Source of the DNA: Protula sp. h YS-2021
Lineage: Eukaryota; Annelida; Polychaeta; Sabellida; Serpulidae
Direction of reading: 5' to 3'
DNA length: 64,000 bases
Assembly: GCA_949752745.1 (NCBI GenBank)
Contig: OX457032.1
Location: forward strand, 16,408,720-16,472,719
Part shown: piece after piece, positions 1-13,059 of the stretch
Layout: each line of letters starts with the position of its first letter
How positions within the stretch are numbered: position 1 is the first letter of the stretch
Made by a program: the position numbers and the translations under genes
Notes under the pieces: model-generated
What the model was told of the DNA's origin: nothing
Seen by the model: only the letters and a program-made list of their open reading frames with translations
Database searches by the model: none

Positions 1-2030
1 ATTTTTCTCATTTGTGGCAAAAGCACGACTGTGGTTGGTGGTCGGAATCGATGAACCGAAATCAAAAAGAACCACAATCGATTATTTTGTCGATATTTAT
101 GAAAACTTCCGGTTTTAAGGTGGATTATGCAGAATTTTGTGAAAACCTATAGGAATGCGTGCTAAAAGAAAATGTATTTCCAGTTGTCAAATAATTTTTG
201 TACTTTGCAAAAATTACGACCTTATTATCCCGGGAGTACCCCGATCGAAGCTCGGTACGCTGTGAGCAACAAAGGCATGTATTGCCACAAGTGCCGTATA
301 TAGGTCCGGTGGCACAAAACGTTTTCCTTCGATATCTGCTCTCACTTCCTCAAACTTTCGTCATAATGGTTTCAAGGTGCAATAAGTTCAGAATTTCAAT
401 TAAATCGATTACGCACAAAAATAATCGATTATGCCCAAAATGGTCAATCAATCGATCCGACCACTAGCACATACCATCTTTTTTTTTGTAATTGAATACA
501 TTGTTTTACAAGCATTGTTGAAGCGAGAACCGGTTGACATGTAGCAACCCTGATGAAGAGCCGACTTCAACTGCAAATACATCATTGTCCGATTTACTTA
601 AAGTACCAGCAGACTCGTCACTGAAATATAAATATGCATCCCTGTTCACAGCGCTGACTCTTACCTTAAACTGGGGGTTAAGTCCTGGCTTTTTGGCTGT
701 CAGGTGACAAACAAAAATATGACGTGTTTTTTCTATGAATAATTTTATCCACACAAAATTTTGCCTTTAAATAGATCAGCTTTGGGGGTATGTACTTCTG
801 CCTCCTCCCGCATTTGAACTAAACACATAATTTTAAACAACAGTTTCCTACTTTGGTTTTATGTATTACTTTTTTCATTATAAATTGGACTGCAATTTCA
901 AACCGCCATCAGTGATTTTATGACACCCGTCAACGTTGAAGTCACTAGTTATATGAAGCCTAACTGTTATATGTATCATATACTTTCCTTATATGACAAT
1001 AAAATGCAACTTTTCAGGCCCGAAACCTACGAAAGGGGCGACTTGGGAATAGAGGACGAGGGGTGGTTGAGGGTGTGTGTGTGTGGGAGGGGGGGGGGGG
1101 GCTCTTGGGAGGTTGGGAGGGGGGTGGGGGCGAAGGACTACTTGGCGTGCGATCTGGAAGCTACGGCAGTTTTTACCATTTTTTTTTTTTTTGCAGAACT
1201 ACACACAGAAAGAACCCGAATGCTGCGTCAACTACCCTCAACCATGGGGTGTGATCGGGCCTGGGACAGTTGCCCCAGTTACATCTTAATGTAGGGTTTG
1301 ACAATAAACAAGGTCGAGCCTGGTGGCGTGTGTACGAAGACGATAAAGTCACCAAATTTAAACCGGTCTCACCTCTTATTGTGTGTTTTAACAGGTTTTT
1401 ATACCTCTTTTTCTGTCGTTGTTTTTTCGTTACGGGTACAACGCACTGGGTACGCAGATTCTCGTGTTGTCTCACTTAGTCACTTAATCGCGCTCGTATC
1501 AGATCTTAGCGCATTCGAAAAAACAATAATAATAACATGCCTTCAAGATTTCACATGACAAGCGAATTCATTTCAATTGCATCCCCCAACCCCCCAAACC
1601 CTTGACATAAAAAAACCCAGTTATCTTGTGCTGAAAACGCTGAAGATTTCGCCAAGTCTATTATGTGTCGTATCGCTTATCGCAACGGCTGATAGCTTGT
1701 TCGTCGATTCATAAGAGGAGATTTACAAACAACGGGACAAGATTCGCTTAACCAAATATTTCAACACTACACCCACACCATCTATAGTGTGGGATTGCAT
1801 TTCCTCAGCACTACCACATTTTACAGCGCAATACTGTAACACCAAATTAACATAAAACTTAACACCCTTGTTGTAACTTCTACCTGTTTTTTTTTTACAA
1901 AAAAAAAAAAGTCTGCTTTCAGAAAATCTCTACATCCAAAGGTTCCCCCCCCCCCCAATTTAAGCGGTCAAAAGTATTTGATGCACTTTGAACCGGCTGA
2001 AAAAGATGCCACTGTGGCCTTAACCAGACA
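1..2030. other. Left flank without recognisable gene
   Basis: Only short frames; a G-rich tract at 1087-1130, a T run at 1179-1192 and a C run at 1945-1957. No family resemblance. Confidence 0.4.
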
Positions 2031-2038
2031 ACTTCAAT

Positions 2039-2128
2039 AACTTAACCAGATAACCGGAATAACTTAACCAGACAACCGGAATAACTTAACCAGACAACCG
2101 GAATAACTGGACCAGACAACCGGAATAA
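2039..2128 (+). repeat. 22-bp minisatellite, ~4 units
   Basis: CTTAACCAGACAACCGGAAT plus AA, period 22, with the fourth unit starting CTGGACC. Confidence 0.92.
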
Positions 2129-2374
2129 CAGCGGTCGACGCGAGCATTACACTTGCTACAACCGACAGGCTGGAACCTGCAGAGGTTAAGTCCTTGTAAA
2201 AACCAAAAAAAAATCAATCGAGAACCATCAATTCGCTCTCTTTTTATGTACAGTATCAAGTTTGTGTATGGTATCCCTTTTTTTATATTATTAAAGTGTG
2301 AAGTATAAACAAATGATTTTGTTTCATTTGAATCTAAAAAAGCACCTTCTAACTTACAAAAATCTTGAACCTCA

Positions 2375-2449
2375 CGTTGGTGAACACCTCGATATAGTGA
2401 ACATTTTGCTCGGTCCCGAGAATGTTTATTATATAGAGGTTTTACTGTA
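2375..2449 (-). mobile_element. pogo/Tigger-like terminal inverted repeat
   Basis: The minus strand starts TA then CAGTAAAACCTCTATATAAT, CTCGGGACCGAGC, and CACTATATCGAGGTGTTC. Two head-to-tail half-sites, a CAGT end and a flanking TA are the usual layout of pogo-type elements in invertebrates. No partner end or transposase seen within 1 kb. Confidence 0.5.
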
Positions 2450-5440
2450 GTTTGACTAGCTAGTCTCGGACTGATTTTCACGTGTGAAGGATGAGGAGTA
2501 TGGCTCTGTGTAAAGCAGTGGTCTATTATCCTGCCAGAAGTTTCTCCTCACACATACTTCCTTTACTCTCTGAAATATCCATGAAAAACCGGCTTCACCC
2601 TTGGCTTTCCATCTTTTGTTTTTCACCTTATTTATTACGGAAAGCTCGTGGCACGCGTTCGTTTTCTTTCACTGTATTATCACGTTTTACGTCACAAACG
2701 GTATGCTATCGCTTTTATGAAGAAATTACACCAACGTGATTGTTGTTTGTTTCAAATTGTTTAGTAGAAAAAATATGGTGTAACCCTGCTGTACAACTAC
2801 CGTGGATACCTCCGACAGGATATCAATCCAGTCAAATGAAAAATGGAATATCTGATATTCATACGTCTTTCTTAATTTAGCGTTTACAGAGAATCAAGTT
2901 AGCGACTATGTTTTGTTAAAACTGCAAAACCACGACGGAAGGTTCCCGAATGTCCCTTCAGTCGGAAGGACCTGATGTCGGAGGGACCGCAGCGATATCG
3001 AGCGACCTTCTGTCGGTGTACCTTACGTCGGTGTACCTTGCATACTTTTCTCGCCCGTGGGTTCGTGGTTTCTCTTTCATGCGTGTTACTCTCTTTATTC
3101 AAACATGTGGTCTTCTAATTAGAACAGAGGTTCTAATTAAAGTTGGTGGTTTGTAATTTATTTGTCCGAGTGAATAAACAAATGAATCCTCACTATGGGT
3201 TAAGTGTCAAATATCATACGGGCATTTAGCCGTTATTCAGCGAAACGTAGCATCCATTATTCTTACTTCAAAGCTACTCATGCCTCCCCTCCCCCGCCGC
3301 CATTCCTCACCCTCAGCCCAGTCCAGTCTTTATCACAATTTACCGACACAAGGTTACCGGCATAACCACATCAGCCTACAGGTTACAAGAACAGCGAGGA
3401 ACGTCCGTCTATTCATACTGAAGTTAAGACAGCCTGATGAGGTTTAATGGTGCTTCAATTGTTTTTTTTTTTATACCCAGTTACAGATTTCTCCAAAAAA
3501 CCACTGCTTTTGCCAGAATTACCACATAGCTGAAGGATAAGGCCACAGCGTATGACGCACAACAAAGGGGGAGTAAAAGTGCCGAGCAAATAAAAAAAAA
3601 AGAAAAAAAAACGAGAGGCAAGAATCCTTAACCTTTGGCGAACAGCAGTTGAGGGAACCGACCTCTTCCCTTCTCAGCAATGATTTCTGCTCAGAACTTA
3701 GAAGTAATCAGTTACTCCAAGCCCAGGAGTAGAGGTATGTGTGTTCTCGGCAGCTGCGGTGCAGGGATACGGGAAAACACAACGGTCTGCTGGAGACCGT
3801 TGGCTGGGGATTTCATACTGTCAGCACGTATGTTTTCCTTGCAAGGTTGCACGGATCGATAATTGATAATATTGATAGCATAAGAAGGACGGGCTCGCAC
3901 CATCGAACGTTGCAAACAATCCGCCAAGTCCGCATTCTTCAAATATATTTCCACTTTAGCTGTTAACTTGCATTTTCATTTCACCAAGAAACCTTATCGA
4001 ATCAGACCAGAACTCGATTAAAATCATGCCTGGTTGTATTTATCGAGCTACGGTTAATGTCTTTCTATTAATTTGTCAATGCCGTCCCATCGCTAAAACG
4101 TACTGTTTCAACTTCATAATAAAACAACGCACTAAGACCAACAGCCACAACGATTTTCACGTCTGACCAATCATCTGGAAAAACTTATTTGAAAAAAAAA
4201 TGCACCGCGGCGCCAATAATGTCCTCCCGAATTCGTGACGCTGATGCGTCGTAAGTTTCATGTGCATAAGTCCTAAGTAAAATGGAACACGAAATTGGTG
4301 CGCTCCTGCTCTGTTGCTCTGAAGTGGGCGTGCACAATCATACCACATCAAAATACATCTTTGTTCCCGACAGTGGGGATGAGTCGATCTTCAGTGTACT
4401 CCAGCCACGGGTTTCTATGGAAATTTTTAATACAGTGTATGCAGCGCGTCTGGAGCAACCAACGACCCAATGGGGAAAAGAATCTGATTTGCAGCTGGCC
4501 TCCAACCCCCCTCCCCTCCCCCTACCTCCTCGTTGCAAACCAGTGATCATACTTTACAGAAGGCATTCCGACAAAGTTTTTCCTGGCTTTCCGACAAAGA
4601 TTCTCCTGATTTTTCGATTCCCTCACTTCACAGATACCTCACACCAGCAGAGAAAAAATGTCACTATTTTTCTCATTTTTCCAACGCGAAGCTACTCGGT
4701 ACTAACAGTCGATAATAGAAGTTTCAATCGCTTCTTTCCCCTATGATTTCTGCTTTCCTGTTGCCACTGGTTACACAAATAGAAAGAAGTTGCATTTTGA
4801 ATTTACATCGTCCCATGACACGCTTTTTATTGATTTAATTGGTCCACTAAAATAAAACACTACACCGACCCATTAACCCCTGGACAATTGCTATTTATTA
4901 AACTGTTAAATTCAATTCAACCTAATTAGAACCGACCTAGAACAAAAACAACACATTTTTGCACTGTATACAAACTACACCACTACCTAAAGTTTTAAAA
5001 TGATTTAAAACTAAATTAACACATTCATCTCTCACTCCCATCTGACTGAAACAGGCTTTATCAACTTCATATAATTTAACTTATTTTTTAATAATATTGC
5101 TCACCTAAGAGGAGAAAGTGTATCCAGAGAGAGAGCTGTTATCCGCTGACGTCGTTCAGTAGTAGTGAAAAGCTCTTGGTGCTGCACTATACGTATTACT
5201 CCGCACTTCCCCCCTTATCCTTATCACCTCCCCTACACCTCCGCTAACGTAAGAAAGTTCTCAGTAAACTGAACGCTTCCCACTGTTGTTTATGCACGCG
5301 CTCAAAATAGCTCCTTGGTGTGCTTATGGGCGAGTAGATGAGTATATGAGCCAGAACCGGCAGTGTACATCCAGCGAATGCCCTCTGGTCTGGCTACATT
5401 ATTTACTTAGCTAACCTATGTGTTTCTGCTTCTAGATTTA
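2450..5440. other. Stretch without recognisable gene
   Basis: Short frames only, including 4282-4746 (plus), which has no recognisable domain and no matching splice signals. Confidence 0.4.
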
Positions 5441-5509
5441 CGGTGTGTATAACCTCAGCAGACCCTCTACTCAGTCACTGAAACGGAGGGAGGGCGGTTT
5501 TTTTGTTCG

Positions 5510-5596
5510 TTTGTTTTGTTTTTTTTTTTGTTTTTTTGTTTTTTGCTTTTTTTTTTCTTTTTTTTTTTTTTTTTTTTTTGGGGGGGGGGGGGGGGC
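5510..5596 (+). repeat. T-rich then G homopolymer tract
   Basis: ~70 nt of near-pure T followed by a run of ~16 G. A C run follows at 5661-5673. The charged or poly-Lys frames across it are artefacts. Confidence 0.9.
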
Positions 5597-6204
5597 TTTT
5601 TTTTGCATTTTTTTCATGAAAATGTCTTGCTTCGTTGTGGAGAACATACTTTTTCAGCATCCCCCCCCCCCCGGGCTCCATCCCCACCTGTATAACACCG
5701 TGCTGATACTGAACATTGCCGATTTTGTTGTTTCTTATCTGTACTGAACAGTACTTCCACACAGATGAGAAAAAGAAATACTCAAGACCAACCTCCGCAT
5801 ATGGCTTGTGTAATCTATTGTAATCTATTGCCATACTTAATCAAATATATAATATCTTAATATCTAAAAAAAATTAAACAAAGAAAGCATCAATATCGTC
5901 TGAAATCGGCAATTTTCGCACAGTCGCGTAACTGGGGGATTAACAGCTCAGCGCAGGGGTGGTTATGAGGCGGGGGGGGGGGTGGGGGTGAGAAAACCCC
6001 AGATGCCAGTGAGAGAAGGGCTATCCCAGATGCTCTCCACTGCAAGCAGTTATTAGCATGAAAATCGTATCTGTTTTTAATGGGATCAAAACAGCGACAT
6101 TTCACAGGATTTCTTCTGTACACGGGTTTCACATCCGCACAATACTGCTTTGTCTGCAGGTATAACTTGACGAAAGTGTTCACGAGATACATTCAAGCCC
6201 TTTC

Positions 6205-6350
6205 TATGGTACGCTGACGGGCGTACCCGATTTTCCTTATCTGGTAACTACCGTTTTTTCTAGAGTTACCCGATAAGGATTACCCGATTCCATATCGGAT
6301 GACTCAGTTTTTCCTCGGGTTACTCGATTCCTAATCGGGTAACTCCATTT
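6205..6350 (+). repeat. Short TTACCCGAT / ATCGGGTAA repeat cluster
   Basis: TTACCCGATAAGGATTACCCG, TACCCGATTTTCC and ATCGGGTAACTCC recur in both orientations within 150 bp, giving small hairpins. Confidence 0.6.
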
Positions 6351-6714
6351 TTGGCAAACGAACGACATTTATAACAGCAAAGCCCTACTGATCTTATATT
6401 CAGACAAGCCGAAATAATACCTACGACTTTACATTTCCAAAAACAACTTACGCCCAGAGAAGTAGCACCCAGCTCACATCCGTTTGCTGTACATGTGATT
6501 ACAATAAAAACTGAAAGATAACAGGGAGATGGCAAAGTTGGGTTTTAAAAAATCTACGAACATAATCTTCCCTCTGAAGTTTGAAATTTATATTGTTTGA
6601 GCACTTATTGCATAGAAGTGTCGCGATTCGACTTCCTCATGATTTAATTAGATTCAGGAACCTCACGATTTGATTCATGAATACAAACAGTGTTTGATCT
6701 CCTTAGACTTTCTG

Positions 6715-7215
6715 CGCCCCGCCCTGAGCCCAGTTAAGGCTCACTCCTGTTAGATCTGGCCTGTTGTGCCCACGCGGCGTTAGACCTTTTCCGCGTTAGG
6801 CCTACGCCCCGGTATGCTTACGCCGCGTTAGACCTATGCCCTGTTAGGCCTACGTCCCGGTGTGCCTGGGCCGCATTAGATCCATGCTGCATTATGCCTA
6901 CACCCTGCTAGACCTGACCCGTCATGCCAACGCTACGTCAGACGTATGGTTCGTCATGCCTGTGCCGCGTCAGACCTTTGGCGAGTTAGGCCTACGCCCT
7001 GTTATCCATACGCCACGTTATACCTGTGCCCTGGTATACCTATGCACAGGTATACCAGACCTACGCCCTGCTGTACCTGCGCCGCGTTAGACCTACGCTG
7101 CATTATGCCTACACCCTGCCAGACCTATGGCGTGTTATACCCATGCCACGTCAGACCCATGGTCATGTATCTATGTTAGACCTACGTCCCGTTATGCCTG
7201 GGACGCATTACACTT
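6715..7215 (+). repeat. Compound ~14/28-bp minisatellite, ~500 bp
   Basis: Units such as GCGTTAGACCTACGCCCTGT and TAGGCCTACGCCCCGGTATGC alternate (period near 14-15 bp with higher-order 28-30). The overlapping open frames at 6860-7340 are made of the repeat and are not a gene. Confidence 0.85.
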
Positions 7216-7439
7216 ATTTCGAAAGCAAATATAATGACCTTCTTCATATAGGAAACGGATCTACGAAACTTGACTACGTCTCGAGGAGTACGTCTATCCC
7301 CCGTGGGGGATATGGTGTGTGTAAGGCTGTTGCGTGTTGACAACGTAAAATTTAGAAGTGGAAGGATAGGTAGACGTAGTGTCTAACATTTAAACGAATC
7401 AATCCATTAACCAGCAGGCGCGTGAGACTGTCGTAGGTA

Positions 7440-8110
7440 CGCTAAGTACAGCACCGATTTTGAAAAATCCGCCATTTTGTCACGTCCCATCCGGAAAATT
7501 CTTGATCACTACACTGTGGAAGGTCCCAGGGAACCCGTGTGCAGAATTTGAAACGAATCCATCCATTTTTTGTGGCCTGTAGGCGCGTGATACTGCCGTA
7601 TATACGTTAAGCCCAGTGCCAATTCCAATTTTCAAAATTCAGCCATTTTATCAATTTTTGCCCAATCCGGAAAATTCTTGGTCACTGCACTGCGGAAGGG
7701 TCCAGAGAAGCCGTGTACAAAATATGAAACGAATTCATCTATTAATATGGCCTGTAGGCGCGTGATACTGCCGTATATACGCCAAGCCCAGTGCCAATTT
7801 TCAAAAGTCCGCCATTTTGTCAATTTTTGCCCAATCCGGAAAATTCTTGGTCACTGCACTGCGGAAGGTTCCAGAGAATCCGTGCACAAAATTTGAAACG
7901 AATCTGTCAATTAATGTGGCCTGTAGACGCGTGAGACTGCTGTATATACGCTAAGTTCAGTGCCAATTTTCAAAAGTCCGCCATTTTGTCAATTTTTTTC
8001 CGATTCGGAAAATTCTTGGTCACTGCACTGCGCAAGGGTCCAGAGAAGCCGTGTATAAAATTTGAAACGAATCTATATATTAATGTGGCCTGTAGGCGCG
8101 TGAGACTGAA
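7440..8110 (+). repeat. Four ~170-bp tandem units with GCCATTTTGTCAATTTTTG
   Basis: GCCATTTT recurs at about 7471, 7643, 7811 and 7980; each unit carries AATCCGGAAAATTCTTGG, CACTGCACTGCGGAAGG, TGAAACGAAT and CTGTAGGCGCGTG. Identity between the last three units is high. The array runs into the GACGGACAGAC tract at 8115. Confidence 0.92.
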
Positions 8111-8112
8111 GC

Positions 8113-8150
8113 GTGACAGACGGACAGACAGACGGACAGACAGAAAAGTT
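8113..8150 (+). repeat. GACGGACAGAC tract at the end of the 170-bp array
   Basis: Alternating GACA and GACG 4-mers. Similar tracts sit at 15014-15030 and 19076-19095, each at the end of an apparently mobile segment. Confidence 0.85.
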
Positions 8151-8159
8151 CCAAACTAT

Positions 8160-11100
8160 ATCCCTCCGTTCCACGTGGGATAATTTCAAAATGATTCAAT
8201 TTCAAAATTATTTCAAAAGGAACAGATATATTTTAAATTTTAAAATTTACTTTCATTGTCTACCATTTTCAAAAATCGACAGAAATTCGCCAAAAATGTA
8301 CATTTTATTAAATTTCCAAAACAGCATCAGTCTTAAAACATCACGGCCTGGTAGACGGCTAATTGGAACTACTTCTTGCTATATCTGAAAGGTTTTGGAG
8401 CAAAGCAGTTAGAGATATGTCGGTTTGAAACTCAAGGTGTGAAAAAATGTCCATAATAGAAGTCTTTAAACGTTTTTTTAATATTTCGCCGTTCCGCACG
8501 TTTTGGTCAGAGGGGCATCAATTCCATCGCCAGAAGTGTTGGTTTTTTTTCGGCGACGGGCAGACGACTGGACAACGTGAGCAGAAACTAAGGCGGCAGC
8601 CGTAACTTTCCGAAAGAACAGTGTGTGGCGAATTCGAGATCACACCAATACGAGCCATCACAACAAGACGAAGTGAAAGCCCATTCCGACGCTAAAAGAG
8701 CGCGGGAAGTGCGCGAAGTTGTCTGGTGCTCACTGAAGTGGGTTGCCAGAGATTTTTGTTTGAGGATGGTTCTGGAGCGATCAGATTCTCAGGGGATGTA
8801 AACAACGACTGTTGGCTTAAGCGTAGATGATGAACCAACTATAAGTGTCAGGACTGGCTCACTTGTGTAAATCGATGACGGCAAATGACTAAAAACAACT
8901 TCAAAGTAACCAAGTCTTACCGGTCACAACGTTATCTGGATGGCTGAAGACATTCCAGCGCCGTGTGAATTGTCAAAGACAGATAGTGCTAAATGAAATG
9001 GTTGAAGTCAAGGCCAACCAAAACTCACAGATGATGTCCCAGCAGGCACACCGTGTTTCTGGTGTGTGAGAATGACATGGTTAAAATCTCTCTCACACAT
9101 GCCTCTTAAGCTTAAGTTTGTATTTCGACAAAACTAAGTTTCGACTTGTTCAGGAATGTTCGCCTTTCAAGTTGAATGCTGCTTATAACCCTATTCTCCC
9201 CCCCCCCCCCCGCCCTATCCGGACAGCACAATGTCCACTGACTTGTGATTTCACGTTAGGCATCTGTGATTTTGTCGATACTTCTTACGGGAATAAATAA
9301 ATGTATAGCCAACGAAATATACCTGCACGAAAACTGCATTGTTTATCAGGGAATGTTGGAGGTGTGGAAATTCTAAGGCTAAACAAGCAGTCAGATAATT
9401 ATTATCTTTGTTGCTTTATCTGCTCAGTGAAATCACAAATAAAACTGAGTAAAAGCAATCAGCAGCCGATACAAACGAGTCTGCAAAACAAGCAACAAAC
9501 GGTTGCCATGGCAACAGCAATATCAGGAAATTCCTGGCAGACAGGGGGAAAACAAAAGCGAAGCAACTTATCAAAGTAACCTGAAACACGTTCGTTTCTT
9601 TCCTACACATTCTAAGCAATATGTGAAGCCCAAACAGATAACACGCTGTTACTGCCTGTTCAATGCATTCAGATTATAATTCCTGCAACTTACAAAAAGT
9701 TAAATAACACATTTTCAAAAGGCTGTGATATTTTGGTCGAGTCACTTAAAGATTGGACATGGGTTATACGCCCACCCCTTTTGATAGATACGCAGCTATA
9801 GGTTGTCTAGTTGTGATGTGAAATATTTCAAGTCAAGTCAAGTTTTTTTTTAAATTTTTGTTTCATACAGTCCCAAATCTATATTTTGTACACAAGTAAA
9901 CTTTCTGATTTTATGTTCAGCTTCAGGCTTTCCTCGCAAATTTTCCAAATCCAGTTCAAAATCACAAATACTTTCCTCACCAAAAAACACCAATGTGTGA
10001 AGTCTTTATCTACAACACAAAACGACTACTTTTCGTAAAAATGTGTTACTTACCTACTGTTAGAAAAACGTCAATTTTTTTTTTTTTTTTTTTTTTTTTT
10101 GATTTTCAAAATATCAGAAACATTCTAAAATTTTCAACTTCATTTCGCATTTCAATTTCTTTAAATTCTAAAAAAAAAAAAACAATTACCACCACTAAAT
10201 CGTTCTATCAATACTCTATGTGTTTTGCTTGATTTGTTTATTACGTCACTATCTGCCCCCTCCCCCCTCCACTCCCGATCTCTGATGAAAATGAGCCCCG
10301 TCTCTTTCAACTCAGCACTGCACAGCTTTGCTCAGTAATATTCAAAACACATTATACTGAGGCAGCAATCTTTTACGTCATTCGAAATTCTGACGTCACT
10401 CACATTCCACCACTCGGTTCAATATATCAATCAACCGATTATTCCATATCAAAACAACCATTATTCCAACGATACCAGCTATCCTTTTCTCAACAATGTA
10501 TTTTTCAAATGGCATCAGAACCAAACGAATAGTGTTCCGTGACAGTAGTAAGACGTTCTATAGCAGACGACACTTTTTATCCGATACATTTTATCAGTCA
10601 AAGATGTATTCATAATTCCCCCATTTTTTCAACTCAAAATTCTGTCGAAATCTTCCTTCCCATTTGGCGAATATCCCAACTCAAGAACGGCTGTTAGTGA
10701 GCAAATTACCCGCTCCCATGTGTGGCGGTGAACTGAACATTTACTAGATTTCAAACAAGTTTACATTCAATCACATAATAAAGGGGTTTCAGTAATTTCA
10801 GACCTTGCCACGTGAAAGTAAATCTTATCAAACAATCGCTTGGTGCAAATTGCGCAAATACAACTTGCCTCGCTACATGCGAAATAAACTGGAATCTAAA
10901 ATGCAAAGTAGTAGCTGGTTAAAAATCTGTGCTTAATGAAAAAAAGCACCATTAACCCGTTATAGTAACTTTCGTAATTCTAAAACTTAAATTTATATTT
11001 TGACAGGCAATAAATCTGCACGGCTGATATATGCATCTTACCTTTGTGCGTTCCGAGAGAAATTAAAGGGTGTTTTAAAAATGCAAAATACGTATATATT

Positions 11101-11890
11101 TACCTAAAAGTGAAGAGGTGGTAAGACAAGTACGCCGGGAGCTACTCGGTGGAATGTTCACAACAGGAAGTAACGTCAGTCTCGCGTGGAAAGATATACG
11201 GCGAGATTTCAGCTCCAAAACGAGGCTGCCAAGTGATAGCGAGACTTATGTGAGTGTGGTAGGAGTACTAGGCTTGTGGTATCAGGATACTTCACTGCTT
11301 AACTAGTTCTAACTGTTTACATGAAGTGGTCTGTGTGAAGGAATTATCCCAGTCTGGCTTCTTTTTTTCTTCTGCCTTAGTTGTTTTTACGTGGATTAGC
11401 AGGACCTGCGGGTAAACACTAGCAATTAGCAGTATACATTAAGCTCAGACAGACGTTTTGAGCAAAGTGTTGCCTCGATAACATGAAATATCAAGGTTCG
11501 AAACTACTAAGTTCGGAGAAATTGGCTCCTGTATACTTCACACATTAAAACAACTCAACGAATCGATTGCTCGATGGAGATTTTTTAACTGAACTGACAT
11601 TCTCAATTCAAAGAGTTTCCGCATTGAGCACTTCTTATAAATGCAAGAGAAATTTATTTGATTCTTAACAAAAGCAAACAAACAAATGTGTTAAGAAATC
11701 GAGGTCTCCATACTAAAATGAAACAATTTTAACAACATTACACTCTACTGTTCGAAGAGAATCGCATTTTATTCAATTCAAACAATAAAATAATTAACAA
11801 GTGCAACCAGTGACTGAGAATCCCCGCCAAAAGTGGCAGCAAGGTAGGTTTATTCCCAGCGTACGAAAAGCCATGTAATAACTACTAGCT
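8160..11890. other. Stretch without recognisable gene
   Basis: Contains a T run at 10075-10100 and a C run at 9200-9213. The GC-richer part at 8500-9060 gave no readable protein in any frame. Confidence 0.4.
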
Positions 11891-11894
11891 TGCA

Positions 11895-12215
11895 CGGAAT
11901 TCAAAAATTACAGTTTTCCATGGATCCAGACAATCGAACCCCTCCCCTTCCAAACAAAGGATACACCCTGGCGCTTGTTATGTGTATCAAATCTGAATCC
12001 GATCCGTAAAGAAGTTCTGAAGATACATGCTGGACAAAATCTGAGAAAATCAAAGCGCCACGATGAATCCAGATGAAACAATTTGAAAACCCTAAGGGGC
12101 GCATCTGGGCATGGCGACTGCTATTTGTATTAAATTCGAATTTGATCCGACAAGTAGTTCGGGAGATATCAAACGAACAAAACCTGAGTTAAGGACGGGG
12201 GAGGGAAATGAATCG
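11895..12215 (+). repeat. Two diverged ~160-bp tandem units
   Basis: TGTGTATCAAATCTGAATCC / TTTGTATTAAATTCGAATTT, then GATCCG, then AAGTTCTGAAGATA / TAGTTCGGGAGATA and ACAAAATCTGAG / ACAAAACCTGAG match in order about 145-165 bp apart. Confidence 0.65.
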
Positions 12216-13059
12216 ATATTTTCTTTCGAACCTAACTCAATATTCTTGTGGCTAGTGTGTTCGCGAATCCAAACGTTGGCCTGATTTTTTTTTCACCACC
12301 TTCTAATAAAGCTTGTTAAATACGAGTCAAATTACGGTAACCTGGTGTTCTTACAACAAACGTTCTCTAAAATCTTACAACTTGCAGAACATATTATTTG
12401 AGATTTCAGCCTCGATAAAAGGGACACGGGTTGGAAGAAACGATGCGGATCTTAAAAACACTGGGGCATCGCGTGAAACTTTTTTTAAAAAAAGAATTTC
12501 GCGAGATGAAAACTGATTTCTTTTCACTTTTTATTGTCATCAGTTTCCCTTTTCCGAGCGTCACATACGACTGTAATGAATAAAAAATTGTTTGGAAAGA
12601 AGGATCCAACATAGCATATAACACAATTCTCCTTTTAAGAAAAGTATGATAATGATGACGACTGTGAAAGGGCGCAGTTGATACAGTCTCCTAGTTTCCA
12701 TAAAAGAACCTGTATGTTTGGGATTGGCTGAAATTAACATATAAAACAAGAGTTAGAGACCGGAATATCCACAGGAAACCGGAATATCGCAAAATCTGTT
12801 GTTCTTTCACAGGTCTTCCACGCTGAATCCAATACATAACATCCATCCCCATAATCTATTCCTGCATAAAAATCAGTCATTATCACAGGGTTTTAAATTA
12901 CCTTGAGCAATATCAAAGCGCTTTTTGATACTTTCCAAAGCAGCGGCTTACATGGGATTTAGGCAGCAAATGAACTCCAGTGTGATGTAATACATAATTA
13001 AAGCACTCTAAAATGGGTAAAGTAGGTTACGGTCTATCTAGAATTTAAATACTACCGGT

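Noticed and set aside
5475..5834. Lys-rich minus-strand frame
   Set aside because: Result of the T/G homopolymer tract.
6860..7340. Cys/Tyr/Pro-rich repeat frames
   Set aside because: They follow the compound minisatellite in three frames; not a gene.
7440..8110. CRISPR-like repeat array
   Set aside because: Units are 170 bp without spacers, in an intron-bearing animal genome; it is a tandem repeat.
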